Assembly (NCBI GenBank): GCA_001689535.1
Contig: LUJP01000011.1
Location: 32,346-58,983, forward strand
Reading direction: 5' to 3'
DNA: 26,638 bases
Origin: Bacteroidales bacterium M5
GTDB taxonomy: Bacteria > Bacteroidota > Bacteroidia > Bacteroidales > Muribaculaceae
The notes below the pieces were generated by a model, which was given only the letters and a program-made list of their open reading frames with translations, did not search any database and was not told where the DNA came from. Both the position numbers and the translations under genes were made by a program. Positions 15,571 through 23,825 of the stretch are shown here, one piece after another. How positions within the stretch are numbered: position 1 is the stretch's first letter; every line of letters starts with the position of its first letter.

Positions 15571-15601
15571 CAAAGGTAATAACTTTTTCATTGATTCCAA
15601 A
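15571..15601 (-). promoter_or_regulatory. Promoter of the Phe/Tyr operon
   Basis: TTTG (15601-15598), exactly 19 bases, then TACCTTTG (15578-15571) on the minus strand, a full match to the Bacteroidetes primary-sigma consensus. The predicted start is near 15565-15562. This puts the leader ORF and the terminator in one transcript of about 220 nt ahead of pheA. Confidence 0.8.
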
Positions 15602-15665
15602 TTTTATTCCGGAAAATGGGCCTTAAATTGTCAAAAAGTCAAATTCCTGAATAATGGACAATCCC

Positions 15666-18659
15666 TTATTTGTGACCGAGCATCAGGCGTATGCTTCCGT
15701 GGCATGGAAGTGCCTCGAGGGTCTTGCAGTAGTTGCCCCAGGCTATTTCGGGATAGTCCCAGCGGTTGTCGGCATAGAGAGAAATGGAATTGTCGGAAGC
15801 CGTGGCGAGGCGGCAGGCAACGTCGGCTTTGGGAGATATTACCGAAAGGTTGCAGGCTCCGGAGAGGGTGTAAACCTCGATATCCTCTTTCATTGCCTTT
15901 GCGGCCATTGTGAGGGGACGGTCACAGTTTGCGCCGCGGTCAGCCCAATAGAAGTAGTCGTGGGTGTCGTCGCGCCATGCCTGACGGGGCTCCTGGCCGT
16001 AGCGCACAACCTTGGGGTTGTAAAGGCTGACGCTTCCCTTGTTTCCCGACATCGCATCGGCGGGATAGTCGTCCCAGTAGCCGCGACGCTGCCATGAGAG
16101 ATGGGTGTATGAATCGGGGAGCCGGAACATGAGTCCTTCTTCGCGGAGGAAGCCGTTGGGCAAGCCCTCAACGTTATAGGCTGTGGTCATCTCGCCCTGA
16201 GGAGTGATGATGATATTGAATGTGACGCTGACGTCGCCGTAGGTACCTTTGATGTCAACCATGATGTCGGAACCGTTGCGATGGTGTGTCAGTGATGTGA
16301 GTTTCCACTGGTCAGGGTCCACTATCACATGGTCGGCGATCTTGCGGACCTCGGCTCCAGAGAGGTGATTGAGGTTGACGTAGCCGTTGAAATAGGGCCC
16401 GCTTGCAATTGCCGGGATTCCACGGACGGTAGCGTTGGTTATCAGTCCGGTGGCTTTGCTGAACGGTATAGTGAAACCGTCGCCGGTTATTGTGAGGCTG
16501 TTCCCGCTGTCGCTGACGCTCAGCGATGTGCCTGCGGAGGCAGGGTGAGGCATCTCGGCCTTGACGTCGCCTATGGTGAAGAGGTAGCTGTCGATAGTGT
16601 CACGTCCGGTGGCAGTAGTGAAAGTCAGGCGAAGTGAATCTCCGCGCTGCCAGTCGGAGCCGGGAATGACGAGAGTGGCCTTCCCGTGGGGCATGAGGTC
16701 GGGCATCGCAACGGGGATAACTGTGCCTTTGTGGGAAACCGAGGCTTTGATCTCGTTGAGGTTGGTGTGGTCAAAGCGGTTCATCACCGTAAGATACACC
16801 GGCTGTCCGGGCACGGCATCGATGGCTCTCGCATCAAGGACTTTAACGGGGGTATAGGCTTTCTTGGTGGCCCAGAATTCGGGCTTGGGACGGCGCCAGA
16901 TGTCAACAATGCCCCAGTCGCCGTAGCCCACGCATTTTCCGGTGTAGTCCACCGGCTTTCCTGAGCGTGCGAACTCAATCCAGTAGGGTTCGCCTGCCTT
17001 GGGGTCGGGGAGCATGAAAACATCGTCGATATATCCCCAGATGGCACCTCCGAGAGCTCCGGGAGCGTTGTACACGCCGTCCCACATCATATCCAGGGAT
17101 TTTCCCCAGAATTCGCGTATGTTGGGGTCGTTGCGCAGGGTCTCGAATGTGTAGCATGCGGGGTGTGCCCATTCGTCGAACAGAGCCGGGATTCCTTCGC
17201 CCTGGAAACCGCGGGTTTGTTTTCCAACCTGCCAGAGGTTGCCGTCAACGGCGGGATAGTGCATGCTGAGTATGTCGTAAATGGGTTTGGTGCCCTCAGG
17301 CTGATAACCCGGATAGCTCCAGATTACGGGACGTGTGGTATCGTAGGCCTTCACGCGGTCGTAGCTCTTCTGGAAGTTGGAGCCATACTGGCTTTCGTTG
17401 CCGACGCTCCAGAACAGAATGGAGGGATGGGTCTGGAAGGCCTTGACCATCTCGTCGAGCTGTCCGAGGTATTGTGCGGTGAATGTGGAGTCGTTCTGGG
17501 TCGCTCCGGGGGCATAGTTCTTCTGACGGTGGGTATTGACGAAGCAGGCAGCCGTCTCGCATTCGATGTAGATTCCGAGGCGGTCGCAGAACTCAATGAA
17601 GTCCTCGGTGGGAGGGTAGTGGGATGTGCGCACCCAGTTCATGTTGGCCTGCTTGAAGAGGACGGCATCGATGCTGTCGGTGGCGCGGTCGGTAGAGCGT
17701 CCGCGGCGGGGATCCACATCATGACGGCAGGCACCGCGCAGTTTCACGGGCATTCCGTTCACAAGCATGCGGTCGCCTTTGATTTCTATATTGCGGAATC
17801 CTATCTGTTTTCTGACGGTTGATGCCGCAACTCCGTTGTCGGGATTGATCTGAATGGTCAGGGTGTAGAGATTGGGGTGTTCGGCATCCCATTTCAACGG
17901 TTTCTTAACCGTCCGGTTGATTTCGTTGAGGCCCGGTTTCAGCTGTGCTGTGCCGAGGTTCACCACGGAGCCGTCGGGAGCGGTGAGTGTCACAGCGGCT
18001 TTTGCCGGTTGCTTTCCGGTGAGATTGAAGTCAATGTGCAGACGGGCGTCAGTGAAGGTGGTGTCAAGCCGTGCGTCGACGCGAAGATCGGTCATGTAAG
18101 TGTCAGGAACGGCAAACAGCTCCACACTGCGCAGGATGCCGCATATCGGATGGTGGGCATAGCCGGAGCCATAGGATATTTCCTCTATTGGGTCGACCAG
18201 TTTCAGCTCGATAGTGTTTTCCTTGCCGGGTTTCACCCAGTCAGTGACGTCGGTTTCCCAACGGGAGAATCCTCCGCGGTGTTCGCGCACATATTTTCCG
18301 TTGATGATGAGGGTGGCATAGCTGTAGGTGCCGTTGAAGCGCAATATGGTCCGGGAGCCGGCGAATGACTGAGGCAGACGGAACGTCTTGCGGTAGACAA
18401 CCTCCTTGTCGTGAGGCACGGCGTAGCCCTGCATGGCGGCCTCGCCGGGTACATCTATTGATGTCCAGCCGCTCTTGGGGGAGAACTTAAACTGCCATTT
18501 GCCGTCGAGGTTAAGCGAGGCTGGGCTGGTGCCGTTGACCGAAGCAGGGAACGGGTAGGTGACGACGTTGTAAGCGTCGTAGGCATTGGCTCCGAATGCC
18601 GATGCCAGCATCAGAGCCGCGATTGCGATTTTTCTGAGGTATGAGATTACACTTTGCAT
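15666..18659 (-). CDS. Secreted GH2 beta-galactosidase-like enzyme with LacZ architecture
   Basis: A 997-residue exported glycosidase. I start it at the ATG at 18659, giving MQSVISYLRKIAIAALMLAS and cleavage near ANA; the longer frame begins with a TTG that overlaps the -7 box, so it cannot be the start. Domains: jelly-roll sugar-binding (about 35-215), Ig-like (about 215-310), TIM barrel (about 310-600; MNWVRTSHYPPTEDFIEFCD), Ig-like, and a C-terminal LacZ domain-5-like beta-sandwich (about 700-997; GDGFTIPFSKATGLI, SWQRRGYWDDYP). The acid/base is probably Glu422 in SVGNES and the nucleophile Glu496 in LFDEWAH. The fold and retaining GH2 mechanism are clear; galactosidase activity is only the most likely option given the domain-5-like region. 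An AraC-family gene lies 107 bases upstream on the same strand and may control it. Confidence 0.88.
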   Translation of the reverse strand: MQSVISYLRKIAIAALMLASAFGANAYDAYNVVTYPFPASVNGTSPASLNLDGKWQFKFSPKSGWTSIDVPGEAAMQGYAVPHDKEVVYRKTFRLPQSFAGSRTILRFNGTYSYATLIINGKYVREHRGGFSRWETDVTDWVKPGKENTIELKLVDPIEEISYGSGYAHHPICGILRSVELFAVPDTYMTDLRVDARLDTTFTDARLHIDFNLTGKQPAKAAVTLTAPDGSVVNLGTAQLKPGLNEINRTVKKPLKWDAEHPNLYTLTIQINPDNGVAASTVRKQIGFRNIEIKGDRMLVNGMPVKLRGACRHDVDPRRGRSTDRATDSIDAVLFKQANMNWVRTSHYPPTEDFIEFCDRLGIYIECETAACFVNTHRQKNYAPGATQNDSTFTAQYLGQLDEMVKAFQTHPSILFWSVGNESQYGSNFQKSYDRVKAYDTTRPVIWSYPGYQPEGTKPIYDILSMHYPAVDGNLWQVGKQTRGFQGEGIPALFDEWAHPACYTFETLRNDPNIREFWGKSLDMMWDGVYNAPGALGGAIWGYIDDVFMLPDPKAGEPYWIEFARSGKPVDYTGKCVGYGDWGIVDIWRRPKPEFWATKKAYTPVKVLDARAIDAVPGQPVYLTVMNRFDHTNLNEIKASVSHKGTVIPVAMPDLMPHGKATLVIPGSDWQRGDSLRLTFTTATGRDTIDSYLFTIGDVKAEMPHPASAGTSLSVSDSGNSLTITGDGFTIPFSKATGLITNATVRGIPAIASGPYFNGYVNLNHLSGAEVRKIADHVIVDPDQWKLTSLTHHRNGSDIMVDIKGTYGDVSVTFNIIITPQGEMTTAYNVEGLPNGFLREEGLMFRLPDSYTHLSWQRRGYWDDYPADAMSGNKGSVSLYNPKVVRYGQEPRQAWRDDTHDYFYWADRGANCDRPLTMAAKAMKEDIEVYTLSGACNLSVISPKADVACRLATASDNSISLYADNRWDYPEIAWGNYCKTLEALPCHGSIRLMLGHK

Positions 18660-18677
18660 AGGATGAAATATTTTCTG

Positions 18678-18685
18678 CAAAGTTA
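18678..18685 (-). promoter_or_regulatory. -7 element upstream of the LacZ-like GH2 gene
   Basis: TAACTTTG on the minus strand matches TAnnTTTG exactly and lies 18 bases before the ATG at 18659. No TTG is found at the proper distance upstream; the nearest is about 29 bases away. A promoter without a -33 element would fit activation by the adjacent AraC-family regulator. The very short leader supports the ATG at 18659 over the upstream TTG. Confidence 0.45.
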
Positions 18686-18766
18686 GCAAGTGGCAACACT
18701 TTGATGATCCTTTTCAAGGGCTGTATGCTTGTACAAACCGGAACTTGTAGGACGGCGGGTTTGCAC

Positions 18767-19597
18767 TTATCGGACGAGGAATTCCATGGGAGTACGGCCA
18801 GTGACCTTTTTGAAAGCTCTGGAGAAATACTGCGGGGACGCGAATCCGCAGGCAAAGCACACTTCCTTTACGGAGTGTTCGCCGGAGGTGAGCATGGCGA
18901 TGGCCTGCTGAATGCGGATGCGGGCAATGTAATCGGAGGGGGAAATCTGCAGATGGACGGCAAATAATCTGCGCAGTTCGCGGTCGGATATTCCTACTCC
19001 GGCAGCCACCTCCGAAAGGGATATGCGTCCAAGGGCGTTGCGGTCAATGATATCCTTGGCCTTGGTGAGCGACGAGGGATAGGATTTGTCGGCCGAGGCG
19101 GTCTCGCAGTGGCGGCGCAGCAATATGATGAGCTGCGCATAGTTCAGAAGGGCCGCATTGCGGTAAGATGTCTTTTTGTTGGCCAGTTCCCAGATAATGG
19201 AATGGATGGTGGACCTTATGCGGGCGTTGCCGGAAATGCGCACCACGGGCTCGCTGAGTTCGAGACTGAATGAGGTTTTGCCTGAGGCGAGAGCGAGCAC
19301 CTCGGGCATCATTTCAAGCTGCAGCAGTGTAGCGCCCTTGCGTCCGGCCTGAAAGCGGTGGGATGTGCCGGGGGCTATGAGCATGGTATCTCCTTTGCGG
19401 AATGACAGCCTGTGTCCTTCAGTCAGGAGAAAGCAGGTGCCGCTGCTTACGTAGTTGATTTCGATGCGGCGGTGGAAGTGAGGGCCGTAGGCTTCTCCGG
19501 GAAGGAACGAAATGCTACGGAACACCTCGGCAAGACGGCTGTCGTCGGCTGAACCGGAATCTCTGCGGGGAGTGTCTAAATTCAGAATATGTGTCAT
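18767..19597 (-). CDS. AraC-family transcriptional regulator
   Basis: A 276-residue DNA-binding regulator with no membrane segment. The N-terminal part (about 30-100) is a cupin-like ligand domain (HFHRRIEINYVSSGTCFLL; RKGDTMLIAPGTSHRF). The C-terminal ~100 residues are a double helix-turn-helix of the AraC/XylS type: ISLSEVAAGVGISDRELRRL, then SVKEVCFACGFASPQYFSRA followed by FKKVTGRTP. It starts 21 bases after the stop of the beta-mannosidase gene and precedes the LacZ-like GH2, so it probably controls one or both glycosidases in response to a sugar. The ligand is unknown. It is a one-component cytoplasmic regulator, not a hybrid two-component or SusR type. Confidence 0.9.
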   Translation of the reverse strand: MTHILNLDTPRRDSGSADDSRLAEVFRSISFLPGEAYGPHFHRRIEINYVSSGTCFLLTEGHRLSFRKGDTMLIAPGTSHRFQAGRKGATLLQLEMMPEVLALASGKTSFSLELSEPVVRISGNARIRSTIHSIIWELANKKTSYRNAALLNYAQLIILLRRHCETASADKSYPSSLTKAKDIIDRNALGRISLSEVAAGVGISDRELRRLFAVHLQISPSDYIARIRIQQAIAMLTSGEHSVKEVCFACGFASPQYFSRAFKKVTGRTPMEFLVR

Positions 19598-19618
19598 CCC
19601 GGGACAGATGGGCAGTTG

Positions 19619-22198
19619 TCAGTTTTCAGATCTCTTCGAGGCGTGGTGCAGGTCGGTGTGGGAGAGACGTTGGCGCACTTCAGCAGCTGACATGCCGGGA
19701 GCGTGGAGCGCGACGCGGTATTCGCGGCCAGGAAGGAGGTCGAAATAGTTGTCGGCGAAGAAGTAGTCGCCGTCGCCGAGAGTCATGCGGAAGGCGCGTA
19801 CAAATTTGTCGGACTTCACGGAGACCGTGTAATCACCGTCGGAGCCGCTGACGCCGCATGTAATAACTGCCTGCGAAAAGCGGACTTCTTTCTGCGGAGC
19901 GAGAAGAAGGAGAGTCTCGTAGGTGGAATCGTCGGGTGTACGGAGCGAGGCCGTGACGACAGCATCGCGCGGGTTGATGCCCTCGGCGAGATCCGACGCT
20001 GGAATGGAAAGAACGGTTACGGAGTCGGGCTGAACGTTGACCTGCCGGTCGAGTGAGGTCAGTATGTGGCCGTCGAGAGATAGCATGTCAATGTCAACAT
20101 GGGCCTGAACGGCTTCTTTACGGTCGGAGGCGATATAGAGGGTGATGGCGCCGAGGCTGTCGGGACGCAGGGAAAGCATTATGTCGCGATAGGCTTTTGC
20201 GGCGAAATAATGCTGCGCTTTCCAGCGGCCGTAATAGTCGCGGCTTGACCATGAGGCCACGGGCCAGCAGTCGTTGTGCTGCCAGAAGAGGGAGCCCATG
20301 CAGTAAGGACGGTCGCGGCGGTGAGCCTCGATGGCGGTGCGTATGGCATCGCCCTGCAGAACCTGAGTCATATAGAGCATTGACTCGAAATCTTTCGGCT
20401 CGGGATAGCCTTCGAGAAGGTATTTCTCCAGTTTGCGGTTGGCGCCGGCGCCGGCACGCTGATGGGCAAGCATCACGTCGGAATCGATGAAATGCGAGGC
20501 GGAATCAGGAGCATATTTTCTCACGGTCTCTATTTCGGGGAACGACTGGAAGCCGTATTCGCTGAAGAAGCGGCTGCGCTGCTTGTTGTAAAGCTCGATA
20601 GGCGCGCCGCCACCCCACACGCTCCAGAAGTGGAAGTCGCCGCGCTCGGCCTGCGAGGGGCCGTCGGGACGGCTGAAGGGAGAGGAAGGTGTGTATGGAC
20701 GGTCAGGGTCATGCTCGGCTACGGTCTGCGGCAGGAGGGCGAAATACACGTCGTCGAACTGACGGCGCATCATGTCGGCCTCGCCCGCGCCCTCGGCACG
20801 GCGACGCCATCCCCAGCCATACCAGGCATCGAGACATTCGTTATTGCCGCACCACAGGGCTATCGAAGGATGGTTGCGCAGACGGCGCACATTGTCTACG
20901 GCCTCATGGCGTATGTTGTCGAGCAGAGCTCCCTCGGCGGGATACATGCTGCATGCAAACATGAAATCCTGCCATACCATTATCCCCATGCTGTCACAGA
21001 GGGAATAGAAGCGGTCGTCCTCATAGATGCCGCCGCCCCACACGCGGAGCATGTTCATGTTGGCGCGGGCTGCGTCGGCTATGGTGCGACGGTATTTTTC
21101 TGAGGTGATGCGGGGCAGGAAATTGTCGGAGGGAATATAGTTGGCTCCTTTGGCGAATACCGGACGTCCGTTGAGCCGGAAATAGAATGTGCGCCCCTGG
21201 GCGTCGTCATCGCGCACAAGCTCGATGGTGCGTATTCCGGCAGTGACAGAGCGGGTGGCGGCTATGTTGTGTGCGGCGGATATTTTTACATCGAATCTGT
21301 ATAATTCAGGGCTTCCCAGACCGTTGCACCACCAGAGGCGCGGATTTTTGACGGTAAAGGGGATCTCAATCCGGTTCAGGCCGGGCGTAAGGTCTGTTTT
21401 GGTGCGGGCATAGGTCTTCTCGCCGCCCACGGTGACGGTGCAGCCCTTGACGAGGGCCGGAGAGTTGATTTCTACGGTTGCCGTCATGCTGGCTTCCTTG
21501 CCGGAGGCTGAGAGTGTGCGGATGAACACATCGTCAATCACCGGGCCCGACCAAGCCTTGAGGTAGACGGGACGCCAGATGCCCGAAGTGACGAGACGCG
21601 GGCCCCAGTCCCAGCCATAGTGATAACCGGCCTTGCGTGCGAAGACGCTTACTTTTTTATTGAATACGCCGCCGTTTTCCGACTGGTCGTTTGACGCCGG
21701 ATAGGGATATTTCAGGCCCAGAGCCTCGTATTTGGGAATGTCGGTTTTAAGCGGGGAGTGGAAAAGGATGCGGAGATCGTTGCCGGAGGGTTTCAGGAGC
21801 GACGCAACGGGAACTTCCCAGCGGCGGAACATATTGTCGGCCTTTAGAATGAGAGAATCGTTGAGAAACACGTCGGCATAGGTGTCGAGGCCGTCGAACA
21901 CCAGGCTCACGCTGTCGGCTGCGCCCACCGTGGAGTCGAGATCGAAGGTGGTGGAATAGAGCCAGTCTTCCTTGTCGACCCACTGTACCGTCCGCTCGTT
22001 CTGGGCAATGAATGGATCGGGAATCATGCCGGAGGCCATGAGGTCGGTATGTACGGTTCCCGGAACGGTGGCGGGGTGCCACTGCATGAGGTTGTTCTGA
22101 CGGAATTTCCAGCCGGAGTGGAGCTGCTGGGTGATTACAGAGGCGTTTGTCATCAATGACGATATGAGGATTGACGATAGGATAATGACGGATTTCAT
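19619..22198 (-). CDS. Secreted GH2 beta-mannosidase
   Basis: An 859-residue exported enzyme that should release terminal beta-mannose from manno-oligosaccharides or N-glycan cores. A Sec signal peptide (MKSVIILSSILISSLMTNA) is followed by the mannosidase hallmarks: LHSGWKFRQNN and ATVPGTVHTDLMASGMIPDPF, the YHYGWDWGPRLVTSGIWRPV stretch near 190-210, and in the barrel NMNMLRVWGGGIYEDDRFY. The acid/base is Glu454 in WCGNNECLDAW and the nucleophile Glu547 in FFSEYGFQSFP. These contexts separate it clearly from LacZ or glucuronidase types. The C-terminus carries beta-sandwich domains. It begins 56 bases after xseB; I see no clear promoter in this gap, so it may be read from upstream. The AraC-family gene follows directly. 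Confidence 0.93.
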   Translation of the reverse strand: MKSVIILSSILISSLMTNASVITQQLHSGWKFRQNNLMQWHPATVPGTVHTDLMASGMIPDPFIAQNERTVQWVDKEDWLYSTTFDLDSTVGAADSVSLVFDGLDTYADVFLNDSLILKADNMFRRWEVPVASLLKPSGNDLRILFHSPLKTDIPKYEALGLKYPYPASNDQSENGGVFNKKVSVFARKAGYHYGWDWGPRLVTSGIWRPVYLKAWSGPVIDDVFIRTLSASGKEASMTATVEINSPALVKGCTVTVGGEKTYARTKTDLTPGLNRIEIPFTVKNPRLWWCNGLGSPELYRFDVKISAAHNIAATRSVTAGIRTIELVRDDDAQGRTFYFRLNGRPVFAKGANYIPSDNFLPRITSEKYRRTIADAARANMNMLRVWGGGIYEDDRFYSLCDSMGIMVWQDFMFACSMYPAEGALLDNIRHEAVDNVRRLRNHPSIALWCGNNECLDAWYGWGWRRRAEGAGEADMMRRQFDDVYFALLPQTVAEHDPDRPYTPSSPFSRPDGPSQAERGDFHFWSVWGGGAPIELYNKQRSRFFSEYGFQSFPEIETVRKYAPDSASHFIDSDVMLAHQRAGAGANRKLEKYLLEGYPEPKDFESMLYMTQVLQGDAIRTAIEAHRRDRPYCMGSLFWQHNDCWPVASWSSRDYYGRWKAQHYFAAKAYRDIMLSLRPDSLGAITLYIASDRKEAVQAHVDIDMLSLDGHILTSLDRQVNVQPDSVTVLSIPASDLAEGINPRDAVVTASLRTPDDSTYETLLLLAPQKEVRFSQAVITCGVSGSDGDYTVSVKSDKFVRAFRMTLGDGDYFFADNYFDLLPGREYRVALHAPGMSAAEVRQRLSHTDLHHASKRSEN

Positions 22199-22254
22199 GG
22201 TGTGGCAAGGTTAATGATGAATGGGAGAGCGGGGAAACGGGAGTGCGTTTCTGC

Positions 22255-22473
22255 CTATTTCTCGAGGTCGGCGAGGATGGCTTTCAGCTCCTCGTCGGTG
22301 GCCTGCAGACGGCGGCGGCATTCGCGCAGGAGTTCGGTGGCGCGACGGGTGTAGGCGGTCAGAAGGTCTATGTCGCAGCTGTCGCTCTGCATGTTGCGGA
22401 GTATGGCATCGAGTTCGGAAGTGGCCTGAGTGTAGGAAAGCTCGGCAACGGGGGTAAACTGAGGTTGTTCCAT
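22255..22473 (-). CDS. xseB: Exodeoxyribonuclease VII small subunit
   Basis: A 72-residue cytoplasmic subunit of exonuclease VII, which degrades single-stranded DNA from both ends together with XseA. I place the start at the ATG at 22473, just after CCTCCTT; the open frame continues upstream but only as a shadow of xseA. The sequence SYTQATSELDAILRNMQSD... and LLTAYTRRATELLRECRRRL matches the family pattern of a short helical hairpin (the usual form is SFEEALxELExIV...LYExGxxLxxxCxxxL). The usual length is 60-85 residues. It begins 11 bases after the xseA stop, the standard operon arrangement. Confidence 0.9.
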   Translation of the reverse strand: MEQPQFTPVAELSYTQATSELDAILRNMQSDSCDIDLLTAYTRRATELLRECRRRLQATDEELKAILADLEK

Positions 22474-22484
22474 AAGGAGGATGG

Positions 22485-23825
22485 TTATTGCTGTGGAAGG
22501 ATGGTTTTGACAGTGGAGGTGAATTCTCCGGAAGCGAGGCGCGTGGTGACTTCGGCTCCGGCAGGAAGCGAGGTGGCGTCGGTGACAGCACGGCCCCGGA
22601 ATGTGGTGAGGGAGAAACCGCGCCGGAGGGTGGCCTGCGGCGAATAGGCTTCGAGAAGGTCGGCCTTGGCCGTGAGCCTTTCGGAGGCACGTGAGGATAG
22701 AGCATTGGCGGCTGTGGCGAGGGCGCGGCCGGTCATGGAGATGCGTTCGAGTCCGGCCACGATATGGCGGGAGGCTGCGGAACCAATCACGGCGGCATCG
22801 CGGTCGAGAATGTCGAGGGCGCGCTGCCACGCGGCCCGGGGCGCTGCGGCGAGGGTGCTTGACTGATAGGCAACCTGCATGCGGTAGGCGGCGATCTTGT
22901 CGGACGCGGCACGGACTATCGCGGCGGCTGTGGCGTCGAGGCCGTCGAGTTCCTGCTGGGCCTGGGCCACGAGCCATTCGGCGGCGGCGGTGGGGGTCTT
23001 CACGCGCATGTTGGCCACATAGTCTAGCACAGTGACGTCGCGCTCATGGCCTATGCCCACTATGACGGGGAGAGGAAACTGGGCAACGTTGGCCGCGAGG
23101 TCGTAGTCGTCGAACGCCATGAGGTCGCTGGTGGCTCCGCCGCCGCGGATTATCACCACGCAGTCCCAGCGGTCGGACTCGGCGGCGATGGCCTCGAGAG
23201 CGGCGATTACTGTGGCGACAGTGCGCTCGCCCTGCATCACTGCCGGAAACAGAGCGGTGCGGAAGCGCAGACGCGAGGGATTGCTGTAGAGCTGATTCAT
23301 GAAGTCGCCGTAGCCGGCGGCACCGGCGGCTGAGATCACGGCCACGCGCAGTGCCGGGACAGGCCATTGGATTTCGCGGTTCATGCCCAGGATGCCTTCG
23401 GCCTTGAGGCGCTGCAGGATTTCGCGCCGACGGCGTTCGGCCTCGCCCATGGTGTAGGCGGGATTGATCTGCGAGATGACGAACGACATGCCGAAAGCGG
23501 CATGAAAGCTGACCGTGCCGCATACCATGACCTTGAGCCCGGATGCAAGGCGCTGGCCGGTGGCAGCGGTGAAGAGTGCGTTGAGGCGCACAAAGACGTT
23601 GGCCCAGATGGCAGCGCGCATGCGGGCGAGAACGGCGCCTGTGGCGGGGTCTTTCTCCAGCAGCTCGAGATAGCAGTGGCCGTTGTTGGTGCGCACGTCG
23701 CTAAGCTCGGCCACCACCCATCGCGACTGGAGGGTGGGCACGGCAAGCGAGCGTCCCACGAGGGCGGCGAGCTGGCGCAGGGTGAGTGCGCCTGGAGTTT
23801 CGGGTGCGGGCGAGGGAATGCTCAT
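22485..23825 (-). CDS. xseA: Exodeoxyribonuclease VII large subunit
   Basis: The catalytic subunit of exonuclease VII, acting on single-stranded DNA in repair. I choose the ATG at 23825 (446 residues), which overlaps the upstream stop by 4 bases (ATGA); the longer frame to 23855 would overlap more. An OB-fold domain covers about 15-110 (WVVAELSDVRTNNGHCYLEL). The catalytic domain shows VAVISAAGAAGYGDF, VIIRGGGATSDLMAFDD and GIGHERDVTVLDYVANMRVK followed by TPTAAAE, all family signatures. A coiled-coil region (about 300-390) follows and the end motif is ATLRRGFSL. The family is usually 400-460 residues. Confidence 0.95.
   Translation of the reverse strand: MSIPSPAPETPGALTLRQLAALVGRSLAVPTLQSRWVVAELSDVRTNNGHCYLELLEKDPATGAVLARMRAAIWANVFVRLNALFTAATGQRLASGLKVMVCGTVSFHAAFGMSFVISQINPAYTMGEAERRRREILQRLKAEGILGMNREIQWPVPALRVAVISAAGAAGYGDFMNQLYSNPSRLRFRTALFPAVMQGERTVATVIAALEAIAAESDRWDCVVIIRGGGATSDLMAFDDYDLAANVAQFPLPVIVGIGHERDVTVLDYVANMRVKTPTAAAEWLVAQAQQELDGLDATAAAIVRAASDKIAAYRMQVAYQSSTLAAAPRAAWQRALDILDRDAAVIGSAASRHIVAGLERISMTGRALATAANALSSRASERLTAKADLLEAYSPQATLRRGFSLTTFRGRAVTDATSLPAGAEVTTRLASGEFTSTVKTILPQQ

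Noticed and set aside
15627..15662. Inverted repeat GACAAT/ATTGTC after the LacZ-like GH2 stop as a terminator
   Set aside because: Only 6 bp with a loop of about 24 bases and a weak T-run. Not convincing, so read-through into the pheA leader cannot be excluded.
18660..18689. Upstream TTG start of the LacZ-like GH2 gene
   Set aside because: The codons overlap the TAACTTTG promoter element; the ATG at 18659 gives a normal signal peptide.
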